From Eonycteris spelaea (taxonomy: Eukaryota > Chordata > Mammalia > Chiroptera > Pteropodidae): DNA of 64,000 bases. The DNA lies in the NCBI GenBank assembly GCA_003508835.1, contig PUFA01000162.1, positions 2,046,001-2,110,000 of the forward strand, in the 5' to 3' direction. Under the pieces are notes generated by a model that was not told the DNA's origin, did no database searches, and saw only the letters and a program-made list of their open reading frames with translations. Made by a program: the position numbers and the translations under genes. Shown one piece after another: positions 1 to 12,400 of this stretch (position 1 is its first letter; every line of letters begins with the position of its first letter).

Positions 1-148
1 TACTGTAATTCATTGTTATTTTTTTAATTACTAAAATTTAATTTTTAGAGCACTTAGGTTCACAAGAAATTGGGTAAAAAGTAGAGAGTTTTCACAAAAT
101 CCCTCACTGCCCCTGCCTTCTATTCTGGTGTGCGTGCACATGCTCATG

Positions 149-177
<29 letters not shown>
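149..177. repeat. (CA)n microsatellite
   Basis: About 14 perfect CA units directly at the 3' end of the minus-strand L1, where a degraded A-rich tail would be. Confidence 0.95.
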
Positions 178-179
<2 letters not shown>

Positions 180-2865
180 CCATTATGAACATCCCACGCC
201 ACAGTGGTATATTTGTTACAATCGATAAACCCACATTGACATATCATTATCATTCAAAGCCCATAGTTTACATTAGAGTTTATTCTTGGTGTTGTACATT
301 CTACAGGCTTTGACAAATATATGACATGTATCCATCATTGTAGTGTCATAGAGAATAGTTTCGACCTTAAAAACCCTCTATGTTCTGCCTATTAATCTCT
401 CCCTCTTTTCAACCCCTGGTAATCACTAATCTTTTTACTGTTTTCATAATTTTGCGTTTTTCAGAGTGTTATATAACATGTAGTCTTATAATCATATAGT
501 ATGTAGTCTTTTCAAATTGCCTTCTTTCATTTAGTAATATGCATTTAAGTTTTCTCCATGTCTTTTCATGGTTTGATGGTTATTTCTCTTTAGCACTGAA
601 TAATATTTCATTGTCTGGATGTATCACAGTTTATTTATCCAGGCACCTACTTAAGGACCTATTGATTAGTTTTGGCAATTATGAATAAAGATGCTATAAA
701 TGCCCATGTTTAAGTTTTTGTGTGGGCATATCTTCAGTTCATTTGGGTAAATACCAAGGGGTGTGATTGCTGGATCATATGGTAAGTATATGTTTAGTTT
801 TTAAATAAATCACCAAACTATCTTGTGTAGTGGCTGTATCATTTTGTATTCTATTAGTAATGAATGAGAGTTCCTATTCTTCCACATCCACACTAGCTTA
901 TGGCGTCGTCAGTATTTTGGATTTTGGCCTTTCTAATAGATATGTAGTTGTATTTCATTGTTCGTTTAATTTGTATTTCTATGATAAAATATGTTGAACG
1001 TTTTTTCATATGCTTACTGGCCATCTGTATATCTTCTTTGGTGAGTTATCCTTTTAGTTTTTTTGCTGTTTTTTTAATCAGGCTGTTCATTTTCTTTGTA
1101 CATATTGGATAACAGTACTTTATCAGATGTCATTTGCAATTATTTTCTCCCAGTCTTGCTTTCTCATTCTCTTGCCTGTCTTTCACAGATCAGCAGTTTT
1201 TTAAAAATAAAATCTAACTTATCAATTATTTTTTATGGGTCAAGCCTTTAGTGTTGTATCTAAAAATTGCCATCATACCTAAGATCATCAATGTTTTCTC
1301 CTATGTTACCTTCTAGGAGTTTTTATAGTTTTATGCTCTACATTTAGGTCTGTGATCCATTTTGTGTTAATTCTTTTGAAAAGTGTAAGATCTGTGTCTA
1401 GATTCACTTTTTCTGTATGTGGATATCCAGATGTCTCAGCACCATTTGTTGAAAAGACTATCTTTTTTGGTTGTAATATCTTTGCTTCTTTTTCAAAGCT
1501 CAGTCGACTATATTTATGTGGGTCTATTTTTGGGCTCTATATTTTATTCCATTGATTTGTCTGTCTATTATTTTACTAATTTTGTACTATTTTTGATTAC
1601 TGTAGTTTTATAGTAAGCCTTGAAGTTGGGTAGTATCAATCTTCCAACTTTGTCCTTCAGTATTTTATTGTTTATTCTGGGGCTTTTTCCATATAAATGT
1701 TAGAACCAGTTTATCATTATCCACATAATAACTTGCTGGGATTTTGATAAGAATTGCATGGATTGTATTGAATCTAGAGATCCATTTGAGAGGAATGGAT
1801 ATCTAGACAATATTGAGTCCTCTTAATCTGAACACGGAAGGAATACCTCTCCATTTATTCAGTTTTTAAAATTTTGTTCATCAGATTTTCATAGATTTCA
1901 TATATAGATCTTGTACATATTTATTTTTTAGATTTATACCTATTTTGTTTTGGGGAGTGCTAATATAGGTGAAAATGTATTTTTAATTTGAAATTCTACT
2001 TGGTCACTGCTGGTATATAAAAAAGTGGTGGACTTTTGTATATTAACCTCGTGTCCTACAACTTTGCTATAATTGCTTATTAGTTCCATGAGTTTTTTTG
2101 TTGATTCTTTTGGATTTTCTTTATAGACAATCATGTCATCTGCAAACAAAGACAATTTTATTTCTTCTCAATCTGTATGACTTTGATTTCCTTTTCTTAT
2201 TTTATTGTATCGACTAAGACTTCCAGTACAATGTTGAAAATAAGTGTTGAGAGGGGATATCCTTGTTTTTTCCTGATCCTAGTGGATGGAAAATTTTCAA
2301 GTTTCTTACCATTAAAGTATTTTGTTAGCTGTAGGGTTTTTAAAAAATAGATTCTTAATGCAGTTGTGTAAGTTCTCTCTCTTCCTAATTTTTTGAGAGT
2401 TTTTATCATGAATAAGTGTTGAATTTTGTCAAATGCTTTTTCTGTACCCTTTGATATGATTATGTGTACTTTCTTCCTTAGCCTGTTGATGTGGTAGGTT
2501 ACATTAATTGATTTTCAAATGTCAAATCAATCTTGTGTACCTGGAATAAATCCCACTTGGTCATGATGTATAATTCTTTTTATACATCATGGATTTCATT
2601 TGCTAATTTTTTTGAGAATTTTTGCATCTGTGTTCATGAGAGATATTGATCTGTAATTTTCTTATAATGTGTTTGTCTGGCTTTAGTGTTAAGGTGATGC
2701 TGACCTCATGAAATGAGTTACAGAGTGTTTCTCTGCCACCTCTTCTGGAAGAATTTGTAGAGAATTTTTATAATTTCTTCTTAAATGTTTGGTAGAATTT
2801 ACTAGTGAACCCATTAGGGCCTGGGAATATTATCAATTATTGATTTAATTTCTTTAATATATATA
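178..2865 (-). mobile_element. LINE-1 (L1MA/L1MB-like), 5'-truncated
   Basis: Read on the minus strand this is the 3' two-fifths of an old mammalian L1: ORF2 reverse transcriptase at the right, the ORF2 C-terminal region in the middle, and the 3' UTR at the left, abutting a (CA)n tract. The left ~600 bp matches the antisense L1M 3' UTR I know. Broken in all frames, so long dead. Confidence 0.85.
1940..2409 (-). pseudogene. L1 ORF2 reverse-transcriptase remnant
   Basis: Two short minus-strand open stretches keep RT palm-domain sequence. One (2197-2409) carries IFNIVLEVL, the L1 motif just upstream of the catalytic loop. The other (1940-2155) starts [11 protein letters not shown], containing the F-A-D-D active-site box, followed by ENPKEST and NYSKV. 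Frameshifts and stops separate them and interrupt both sides. Confidence 0.9.
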
Positions 2866-3715
2866 AGCCACTATGATTTTAATGACTTCTAAGTGCCAGA
2901 AAATATGCTAGGTGAATATATACATATATTCTTCAGCTACTCATTTGGAATATTGGGGTTAGGTAATCATATTAGACATTTGTGGTTGAATCCTCAATCT
3001 CTCTTCTACACCAGACAATTAAAAGTCATTATGGCCATTTCACCCACCTTGCCAAGGTGGACTGGTGAGTATGTAATTCAATTCAGCTAAAATTTCATGA
3101 GGAGAAGACTTCTCAGTGGATTACTGGAAAGACTTCCTTTCTCAGTAAAGTCATAGGAGGAGAAAGTCTTTCATCTTCCTCTGGATGTTGCTTTGTCTGG
3201 ATATGGATTTTAATAGCCATGAGAAGAACCAGTGTTAGGTTGAAGGTGATCCTGAGGATGTCAGAGTGAAGTGAAGGTAAGAAAATAAAGACAGGATAGT
3301 TAGTGAACCATTATGCAGGCTACAGCTTCAGATTGCCCTACTCTGAGATTTAGAATCTTATGTATGGGAAAGCTGAAGCTTATGAAGTTTAAATAACTTT
3401 CCTAAGATTTGTATATCTAATAAATGTCTGAGTTTGTATCTGAAACTGGGTATCATTCATTTGAATATTTCACCACTTCCCCTTATATATAAATATAATA
3501 AATTAATAAAATCTAGAATAAATGATATTGACAACTGTTATTAATTCCTGTGTGTGGGTAATCCTCTAACAATAATATCTGTTGCTCTTGTACAAAATGC
3601 ACCTTTTTGGATGAAGAACTAGTTTTATAGCATCTTAGTTATATGAAACTGTTTAAATTTACCCTATTTAGCCAAGAGGGAGAATATACAGCTAAACTTA
3701 AACTATTCCAGGGCT
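2866..3715. other. No gene recognised
   Basis: AT-rich sequence between the L1 and the MLT1-like LTR. Only short open frames with no recognised motif. Confidence 0.5.
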
Positions 3716-3724
3716 CACAAAGAC

Positions 3725-4196
3725 ACAGAGTGGCTTGAATGGTAACCCTCCCCCAGCCCCTAAAAAAAGATATGTCCAATCAGAATCTGTTAATATGACT
3801 TTATTTGGACTAAGTGTTTTTGAAGATGTAATTATTTAAGGACCTTAATGAGATCATCTTGGATTAGAGTAGACCCTGACTCCAGTGACAAGTATCCTTT
3901 AAAGAGAATACACAGGCACAGAGAAGGGGAGAAGCCACAGACACACAGATGATGATGATGTGAAGATGAAGCAGGTACTGGAGAATGAAGCATCAAGCCA
4001 AGGAACACTTGAAGCCATCAAAACCTGGAAGAAGTAAGGAAGGATTCTCTCCTAGAGACTTCAGAGGGAATTCAGCCCTGTTGACACATGGATTTTAGAC
4101 ATCTGGCCTCCAAAACTGAGAAAGAATATATTTCTGTTGTTTTCGATTCACCAAGTTTGTAATAATTTCTTAAAAAGCCCTAATAAACTAATACAG
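3725..4196 (+). mobile_element. MaLR LTR (MLT1-like) fragment
   Basis: Matches the 3' part of MLT1-type LTRs: a segment like 'ATATGTCCAATCAGAATCTG', then the tract on cleaved 'GGACTTCTGGCCTCCAGAAC' type sequence, the A-rich polyadenylation stretch, and an end near CTAATACA. The 5' edge is eroded. Confidence 0.7.
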
Positions 4197-4984
4197 GACT
4201 GTTTTGACTTAAAGAGTTTCCACCTCTTCTTTCCCTTGACAAGAGTTTGTCTCAGTGTTGACTACTGTCTCAGTCAACATGGTAGACATGGCTAACTGTG
4301 TGCTCTACCTTTCATGACATAGAGTTGGTCCTTAGAATATTACCTAATGAGGTACTATATTTTCTAGTGTACTGCGTCTTGGCCAAGTGTGTATCTAGTT
4401 CTGACAAATGAAATGTGAAGTGATAAGTGTTACTTATGAGACACAGTAATTCTGAAGAGTGCTCTTTTCCTATTTTCTTGAATTTTCTCTGTTGGCTGAA
4501 TCAGAAGACTCCAAGGTCCTAGCAGATGGCAGAGCCACAAGATGACATTACCATCACAACTTAGTGAAATACTTGGCACTATGGAAGAGAGTGGATTTTA
4601 AAAATAAAAGTAGCATTCTGTCAATCAGAAAGGGAGGTAGAAAACACAATATGTACTACAAGCAGAGTTGCTTTGATGGAATTCAGATAGTTAAAAAATG
4701 TCTGTCCGAGGGATATAGTCTCAGCCTCTTGGCTAATAATGATAGATTTAGCTATAAAATATTACTCAAATTTAATGAACCACTTTCACTGCATGCTCAT
4801 TTACTTCTTACAAGAACCCTGTCATGTAGTTAAAATAATCTGAGCTAACATTAGAATTAAGTAAATTTCACTTCTAATCCACAGCCCTTATCTGAGGTAG
4901 TGCCTCATTTACAAATGAAAACTCCTATTCTACATAAGCTTATCATCTGTGGTGAACATGTGCTCTTTTGGGGCTACTTAGTAT

Positions 4985-5345
4985 ATATTTTCCTTCCTTT
5001 TAGTTAATGCTAACCTGATCTTCTGGGAGAACTGACATTCTCAGCCCATGTGCTTCAACTAGAGTTGACATGATCTCTGATACCAGGAATGGACATGTGA
5101 TTCAGACTGATCACATTTCTCTGGCATGTGATCCAATATGAGCCAGTGAGAACCATGTTTAAAATTTCATTCTGTAGGGGAAAATATAAAAAACAATACC
5201 CTGGGCAGCCATCTTGCTAACCACGTGCAGTCTGAGAAGGCAACGGAGCTGATCTATCAGACACTTGCTTCTGAGGACACCGTTTGAGTCCCTGAATCCA
5301 GTCAAGCTGGAAGCCAAATTTACTTATAGGTTTTCACTAATCTCT
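4985..5345 (+). mobile_element. LTR-like interspersed repeat, family not assigned
   Basis: It contains the 'GCAGCCATCTTGCTAACCA' and 'GAGTCCCTGAATCCAG' segments and ends in a 'CCAGTTCAAGCTGGATTTTCT' type tail near 5382. I recognise this pattern from dispersed mammalian LTR-type repeats. A similar tail occurs at ~10475 (see 10120-10505). Confidence 0.4.
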
Positions 5346-5444
5346 TCTTTTTGTTTAAACCAGTTCAAGCTGGATTTTCTTTTTCAACTGTTTATGAAAT
5401 TGAATTTTATCTCTTATGGATAAACAGTTGTTTAAACAAAAAGA
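5346..5444. repeat. Nested inverted repeat
   Basis: Outer arms 5346-5360 and 5430-5444 are perfect 15-bp complements. Inner arms 5385-5395 and 5420-5430 are perfect 11-bp complements. The continuous right side 5420-5444 thus pairs with two separate left segments. The outer arms contain the self-palindrome GTTTAAAC. Confidence 0.85.
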
Positions 5445-5843
5445 CTTAAAATCTAGAGAAGAACTATTTCATTGTTAGTTACTTCTGGTTCCAGAACTTT
5501 GGCCTAGAAATTTGAGAAGACATGTAGCTGGTCTAGCATCAGGAACAGGATATGAAAAAACCTGACTCAGGATTTTGTGCTCTTCCTCAAGATGTTTAAC
5601 AGGAGCCCAGCTCATATAGAAGCTGAGTGAAGAACTTGTTGAATATTGTATGAATCTGGGGTAGTGTGGACTTCTATAAAGCTCCAAGTACATGTTCATG
5701 CTTTCTTTCTGAAATAAATTATCATATTTCTACAACAGCTTGTGATTTGATATTCAAACTGTCATTTTTTTTTGCTTTGTAATTACTTGAAATGTACTTT
5801 GTGAAGAATAACACCTGGAATTTAATTGAGTGCATGCATGCTT

Positions 5844-5872
5844 TGTGTGTGTGTGTGCACGTGTGTGTGTTG
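5844..5872. repeat. (TG)n microsatellite, interrupted
   Basis: Two TG tracts separated by GCAC, alternating purine-pyrimidine throughout. Confidence 0.9.
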
Positions 5873-6364
5873 GGGGAGGATAGTTAGAGAAATCTCTTTA
5901 GTAGCGGATCGAATTTCAAATGCAGCTCATGTATTATAGTTGCCTTACTCACATTTCTCCATTATAACCTAGAGCCAGGATTTTAATGTCATTACCATGT
6001 CATGGTTAAGGGCCGTGAATGATCTTTACTGAGTTTGTTATTATTTCATTTCTTTAGTACATATAGAGCAATTTATGCATCACAAATCATAGTTGTGCTG
6101 TTTCTGCATCCATGTGCTTTAGTGTTTATAGATAATAGAGTTTGAGAAATACAAGTTTGTTTATTCCAGAAAAATGAGGTGTTTTTAATGGCTGACTTCG
6201 TATTGATTCCCTACCTGTAGACCTTAGAAAATTTAGGTCCTTTGGTTTCTACCTCCACTGAGCAACTGGAAAGTATGAAGTGAGTATAGTGATGGGATAG
6301 TGTGTGAAGAACACTACTTAATAATATACAGAAGCAAGAAACTCTCTCATCCATTTGTTCCTTG

Positions 6365-6490
6365 GTTAATAAGCTCTCATGTAGAATGTAAGGTCTTTGA
6401 GGCCAAGAACCTATCTCTCCAATTCATTCAGTACTTAGGAAGAGCATAATCTATAGTAGACACTCAATATTTTCTGAATATGATTGAAAA
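6365..6490 (+). mobile_element. LINE-2 3' end fragment
   Basis: Has the L2-type tail: '...AATGTAAGGTCTTTGAGG' then 'ACACTCAATATTTTCTGAAT', the pattern shared by L2 and MIR 3' ends. Confidence 0.55.
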
Positions 6491-7179
6491 TATAGGTAAA
6501 TGAAGTCTTCAGAAATTAAGCAAATAATGCGATGGTAAATTTCTTTGTAAAACTCTGGCTCTTATCAAAATTAGTATAATTTAATCCTATCAACCATAAA
6601 TTCTGACCAGCCCAGGCACAGCTATGTTATTAATCTTTTTGTTAATTTCTTTATTCAACAAGTGATCCTTCTGAATAGTCAATCTCCTGTTGCATCTTAG
6701 GACTGCTGCCAAGTGTTAGCCAGAAGTCTTCAACAGAGAATAGTAACACCTTCAGGGGATGTTTGAAAATGTACAGTGACATTTTTGTTGTTACATTGAC
6801 TGCCTCTACTGGCATTTTGTAGGGGAAGGGGGTCAAGCATGCTAAATCGTCTATAATCTGTTCTACTATTAATGGACATTGAGGTTTGTTTCCATCATAA
6901 ACATTCTGTACTTTTCTCCTGGTAAGATTCTGGTCTTGGGACATATGATTAAGAGTTTCTCTAATGTAATTGTGGCTTTCAAACTTAATCACAGCCAACA
7001 ATATTTAACACATTTTATGTCACAACTGTGAAGCATACATATGTGTGTGTAACAAAAATTTATGAGACAGTACTATACTATGTGTTGTGCACTTGATTAA
7101 AAAAGAATATTGCTCACAACATACTAAATTGATTTTCAAAGGCTAATTATTTGTCAAAACTCAGTTGAACAAGCAAAGC

Positions 7180-7650
7180 TTTAGGGGCATGCTTAGTAAT
7201 GGGAGTACTGGATCTAAGAGTAGGTTTATATTTAATGTTTTTAGGAGATGCCAAGCTATTTTCAAACTTCCACCTGCTGAAATAGATTCTGTTGCTCTAC
7301 AACTTGCTTTTAGTCTTTTTTTTTCCTACAGTATATTTCATACTATACATAATTCTGTATTTTTTTCACTTAACATTAATATGAATAATTTCTGGTCTTA
7401 AAACTTGAAATTTTAAATTACAGCATAATATTTCATTTTAAAAATGAAATGTCATCTATTTGACTTTTCTCCTACTGTTGATATAACTACGCTTCCAAGG
7501 CTTTTGGTAATTCTGCAGTGAAATCATTAATTATACACGTTGAATAATTAATCTTATTTTGCATCTTAAGACAGAAGCCAAGTCTGAGGATTATTGAGTC
7601 AAAGGACTATGTTTATGGCTTTTGATATGTATTTTCAAATTACACTTCAG
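7180..7650 (-). mobile_element. Old LINE-1 fragment (L1ME-like)
   Basis: Antisense L1 3' region: 'TAATGGGAGTACTGGATCTAAG' and the following 'CAAGCTATTTTCAAACTTCC' are decayed forms of the common antisense L1 stretch around 'GGATTGCTGGATCA'. A short open frame here is spurious. Confidence 0.55.
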
Positions 7651-7924
7651 AATTTTTATAACTACTTACTTTTAGTTGAATCCAGGTTTTCCTAATTTTG
7701 ACTGGGTAAAATCAAGTTTAACTGAATACAACATTAGACAGTGGCGTTCTGTTTATGAAACATTACTCTTAAGTAGATTTGGAAATGTGTTTTCCATTCT
7801 CCATATTTAGAACTGTAAATGTAAACAGAAGTATGGAAAGAATTTCCAGCCTTAACACTGTATTAATTCATTTCACTTTAGTAGTTGTTTGTCTCACTGT
7901 GGATAAAAATAACACTGTACTAGC

Positions 7925-8065
7925 CACCAGAAAACCTGACTTTTAATTTTGTCCCTCCTCAACCATGTGACCTTTAGCAAATCATTTGACCTCTCTGAAT
8001 CGTCCTCCATAGAATGGCTTTTCTGTGCTTATGTTACTTACTGTCCACAGAAGTATTAAATGACC
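7925..8065 (+). mobile_element. MIR SINE fragment
   Basis: Core-SINE region recognisable by 'CCATGTGACCTTTAGCAAATCATTTGACCTCTCTGAAT'-type order, kept in decayed form. Confidence 0.65.
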
Positions 8066-8444
8066 CAGGAGAGGGGGAATCATCAATAGTGAAACTAGTT
8101 AAGTGAGACAAATGAAATGATAAAAAATTCATATGAAATATTTTGAGTCTATCCAGTAGATTTACCTCCAGGACATTGGTCTTAAATAAGTAAGATTTTC
8201 CATGACTTTTACCAGTAAAGATGACTAGGTTTCACACCTAGTAGGCAATGTCTTTCTTATTTTTTAAATTAAAACTATAACATTAAAGAAAGAAATATTA
8301 AGCTTCCCACAAATAAAAAAACACAGACACAATGCCTGGGTCACAGAAACTTGAAGTCCTGATTTAATTGTTCTAGGATGGGCTTTGGGCTTTGGCATAT
8401 TTTTAATTCTTCTTAGGCGATGTCGCTGTGTAGCTGAAAAAGAG

Positions 8445-8655
8445 AGCTTCTAGAACTATGCTGTTGTTATGGTAGCCACTAGCCACAAATGGCTATACAT
8501 ACTTACCTTTAAACTAATTAAAATTAAATATTAAAAAGTCATTTTCTTGGTTCCAGTAGGAACATTTTAAGTGCTCAATTGTCACATGTGGTTGAATTGG
8601 TGGTTACCATATTGGACAGCACAAAAGAACTACCATTGTAGAAAATTCTGTTAGA
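8445..8655. mobile_element. hAT-Charlie-type short DNA transposon (MER3/MER33-like)
   Basis: Outer segments 'GGTAGCCACTAGCCACAAAT' and 'TGGTTACCATATTGGACAGC' are the typical ends and subterminal parts of these non-autonomous elements. The centre is A/T-rich. Confidence 0.65.
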
Positions 8656-8659
8656 TAGT

Positions 8660-8960
8660 ACAGCTTTTTTTTTTTTTTTAAATATGTTTTCTTAAATTGA
8701 AGTAGAACCTGCATACAGTGAAACACATAGGTCTTAATTGAACTAGCAGATAAGTTTTGGCAAATGTGTTTTTTCATTTATCTAATACTCCAATCAAGAT
8801 ATAAAACAAAATTTACATCACCCCCGAAAGTTCTTTCATTCTCCACCTGGTCTACCCCCACAATCTACTGGCAATCACTGTTCTGATTTTAATCATCATG
8901 GATTAATTTTTCCTGTCTCTAATTTCATATAAATAACTTATTAAACAACAAACCAATATT
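8660..8960 (-). mobile_element. LINE-1 3' UTR fragment
   Basis: Begins with a T-rich run (antisense A-tail), then '...TTAAATTGAAGTAGAACC' and '...CTGGCAATCACTGTTCTGAT', decayed antisense L1M 3' UTR. Confidence 0.55.
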
Positions 8961-9683
8961 TGTGCTTCTAAAGACATCACATTAGATTTTTAGTGAATGC
9001 AGTTGATTTAAATGTTGATGAAAAAAACTTGTTAAGAACTTTGTAGTATGGACAGCAATGCACTTGATGCATATACAGTTGATAAAGAAGGAAGACTTTT
9101 GATAAGTAAGTAGTGTTTTTTTCTGTTTACTTATTCAATTATCAAATATTTTACTGTGGCCTTAATGTATGCTAAGCAGTATGTCAGATCCCTGATTCTC
9201 TCTTATTTGTTTCTCTCCTGATATTTGTCATATCTGGGTAACATCTGTTTTGATAGTTACTTGATGTTTTCTAAATAAATTTATTTTAAAAGCAAGCATC
9301 TTTATCATTAAAAAAATAAAATAACTATCATTAGCCTTAAATATAAAGGAATGTTTTAAAAATAAGGTGGCGATTTCTGGCAGCAAAGACTCATTATGAG
9401 GGACTTCAGTTCTATTATATAGAAAATGCCAGTAAAAAGTAACAGTTGTAAAGTTTTAACACATATCTATCTGAACTCAAACTACAGAGAACTCACCAAA
9501 TGACTAAAAAGAAAGAAATCAAAGACAAAGTGGTGAGAAGGTAAGACCTCCTGAAGGCCCACTGGGATTCTCGTCCCATTTATAGTCATGCAGGCTGGAA
9601 ATCTAGTAGTCAAGCTGGGACATATGAGGGAGTGAAGAAGCTGAAACTAAGACAACACTCACTCCCATTCCACAACAGACAAA

Positions 9684-9734
9684 CCACACACGCATGCTCG
9701 TGCGCGCGCACACTCACACACACACACACACACA
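9684..9734. repeat. (CA)n with CG-rich alternating start
   Basis: Starts 'CACACACGCATGCTCGTGCG' and runs into pure CA units. The alternating GC core is a Z-DNA-prone sequence. Confidence 0.9.
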
Positions 9735-9789
9735 TCCCTTCTGGATGAGTAGAACATTTTGGAAAGTAATCAAAAATAAATAAAAACTG

Positions 9790-10115
9790 TAGGTCTCTTG
9801 TAATAGTTAATTTTATGTGTTATCTTGTCTGGGTCATGTGGTGTCCAGACATTAGTCAAACATTATTCTAGGTGAAAGTATTTTTGGATGAAATTAATAT
9901 TGGAATAAATAGAGTAGATTGTCCTCATCCAATCTGTTTAAGACCTGAGTAGAGCAAAAAGGCCGAGCAAGAGAGAACTTCAAGTTCCTGACTGTATGCA
10001 TATATACATATACATACACATGCACGTACACATATACATATAGAGAGAGATGGGGAGGGAGACAGAAGGAGATCCTATTGGTTCTGTTTCTCAAGAGAAT
10101 ACACCCACACACCAT
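9790..10115 (+). mobile_element. Mammalian interspersed repeat, family not assigned
   Basis: The order 'GTTAATTTTATGTGTTATCT' ... 'TCATCCAATCTGTTTAAGAC' ... 'CTATTGGTTCTGTTTCTCAA' is a repeat I have seen widely in mammals but cannot name surely. It contains a TA/CA microsatellite at 9995-10050. Confidence 0.5.
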
Positions 10116-10119
10116 GTTT

Positions 10120-10505
10120 AAGCTGAAGGGAACATATGAACCTTCTTTCTCCTCCCTGGCTTATAGAAACCTGGAAACATGACCTAAGCTGAGCCAATCC
10201 AAAAAAGCTCCCACTGAGACCTGGTGGGATTGTTGAGAAACCAAGGCAAAAGGCAGAGAGTCAGTTAGTAATAATCTTGCAGTGACAGCAGCAAATAGAG
10301 AATTGAGTCCAGTGGTATATGGCTGAGTGATCACAGGTGGTGGAACCCAGGAGCCAGGTATCCAGGATCCAGGGGTTACAAGGCCAGTGGCATCTGAAAC
10401 ATAAACCCTGGCTAGATCTTGGTTTCAGCTTGCGTCCCTTGATCCCAACCTTTCTGGTAGTTCTGCTTAAGTTTGCTTTAACTGAATTCTGTTTCTCAGC
10501 AGACT
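10120..10505 (+). mobile_element. LTR-like interspersed repeat, family not assigned
   Basis: Contains 'GAGCCAATCC', then an end 'AAGTTTGCTTTAACTGAATT' followed by CTGTTTCTC, which parallels the tail of the repeat at 4985-5382, so both may be one family. Confidence 0.35.
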
Positions 10506-10867
10506 ATGGGAACTCATCAAATAAAGTAATCAGGGAAATTACAAGATTGATGCCATAGGTTTGTGTCTGTGTTGATAGAGTATTGGTCACTTATGAGAAC
10601 AATCTCTTCCTAAGACATACTGTGGGATGCTTTTGGAGAGTTCTAAATTAAGATTGCATTTTCCTCTGTTATTTTAGATCTAGGCTAGCCCTCTGCTATG
10701 AATCAAGTGACATGATGGAAAGATCTCAGTTCCAAATGTCCATCTTTCTTATCAACTGCCTGCAGAAGCTCCTCCCTGCCTGATAATTCTAACCAATCGT
10801 CTCCAGATGTTATTGACCACTCAGATGATTTTGGTTCTGTCTGCCCTTTAGCAGCAATGCATAGATA

Positions 10868-11095
10868 CTAAAGGATCAGATGGGTCAGACTTCCATCCCA
10901 GCTCTACCATGGATCAGTCTGACTTTAGGCAACCTAATTACACCTGAGTCCTCAGTTTTCCTTCCCTGTAAAATGTGAGTTACAATGGTGCTCAACTCAT
11001 GGAGGTTTTATGAGGTTTAGATTGGAGGATGCTTGTAAAAAATGTTTCATGGCACAGAGAAAATGTTTAATATATAGTAGATTATATTAATACCA
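10868..11095 (+). mobile_element. MIR SINE
   Basis: Near full-length MIR order: 'CATCCCAGCTCTACCA', 'CTTTAGGCAACCTAATTACA', 'CCTCAGTTTTCC..CTGTAAAATG' and 'ATGAGGTTTAGATTGGAGGA'. Confidence 0.75.
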
Positions 11096-11394
11096 TAAAA
11101 ATTCAGAGGGAGAAGACATATATATTCAGGTTCTGGGAAGTTGAGAGAAGAACTAACTACATGTTCAAGTCTAATTTGAGCCACGTTCATTTTAAAACCC
11201 ATAGGCACTTTTACAAGTTCAGCCTCAAATTTTATAAAACATATTAATATATACCCACATCCTACGTTAAATATCTTTTCTTAAAATACTGAAAAGGATT
11301 TTTTATGTCAAAATCTTTTCGACATTATCTACAGATTTTTTTTTCCCATGGCAATACCATTTTTATAAATGTAAAATTTTTGGTTACTTCATAT

Positions 11395-12400
11395 AGCAGG
11401 GGAAGTTTCCCCTAACTTTTCATTATGAAAAATTAACACACAGAAATACTGAAAAATAGTTGAATTTATACCATTATCCCCTCCACTTGGATTTACAATT
11501 GTTTACATTTTGCTATATTTGTGCTTTCTATATACAAATATACACATATATTCCTTTTTTTGGCTGAAAAATTTGAAAGTAATTTGCAAGTATCCTAACA
11601 TTTCACTCCTAAATACCTCAATGAAAATCTACATAATCATAATCTTTTTACCATGTTTAAAATTAACATGAATTCTCTAGTATCATCTAATATCCAATTC
11701 ATTTTCAAATGTCTTTTTTATACAACCCTTTTGTACCAGTATTAGTCAAGTTACAGAATTGCTTTTGGTGCATCTCTTTTTATCTTTTAATATAGAACTT
11801 TTTCCCTGTCATGACATTGACTCTTTCAAGAATCCAGATTCCTGGTCTTTTATTATGCTTCCATTCTAGATTTGTCTATTTCTTCATGATGTTATTTAAT
11901 GTGTACCTCCATCTCCCATCTCTTTTATTGCTTTCTTTCCATTTTTTTTTAAACCAAAACAAACAGATTTGGATTTTGTTATAGAGCACACTCTTTTTAT
12001 AAACTGGTAGTACGGTCTAGATTCTTGATGAGTTCAGTTTCAACATTTTTGGAAGACTGTCACAATGATATTGTGAACTTAACATTGCATCACATCAAGG
12101 AGCTGGCTTGTTTTAGTTGTTGTAATATCAGAGTCCTAAACTTGACCACTTGGTATATGGTGACCCCAGATCTCTCACTGTGAAAGTACATTTTCCCCTT
12201 TTGCAATATTAAGTAACGTGGAGGGTAGTGCCTTGGTACTGTGAAAGCATGCTGTTTCTCAATAACCTTTTACCTAATGATGTAATCATTTGTTGATGAT
12301 CTTGCCTAAATCGATTATTTGTTGGATGTTATTACTAAAGGGTTATCTATTCTTATTCCTCCCACATTTATCAACTGGTATTCTTTCTTTCTTTTTCTGT
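11395..12400. mobile_element. Old LINE-1 3' UTR-type sequence
   Basis: About 1 kb follows the order of a common L1M 3' region: an 'ATTGTTTACATTTTGCTATA' start, TA-rich block, 'TGCAAGTATCCTAACATTTC', 'AACATTGCATCACATCAAGG', then 'GATGATCTTGCCTAAATCGA' and 'CACATTTATCAACTGGTATT'. Orientation not assigned. Confidence 0.6.

Noticed and set aside
6651..7001. 116-codon minus-strand frame
   Set aside because: No recognised domain, no splice or promoter context, next to old L1 debris. A chance frame.
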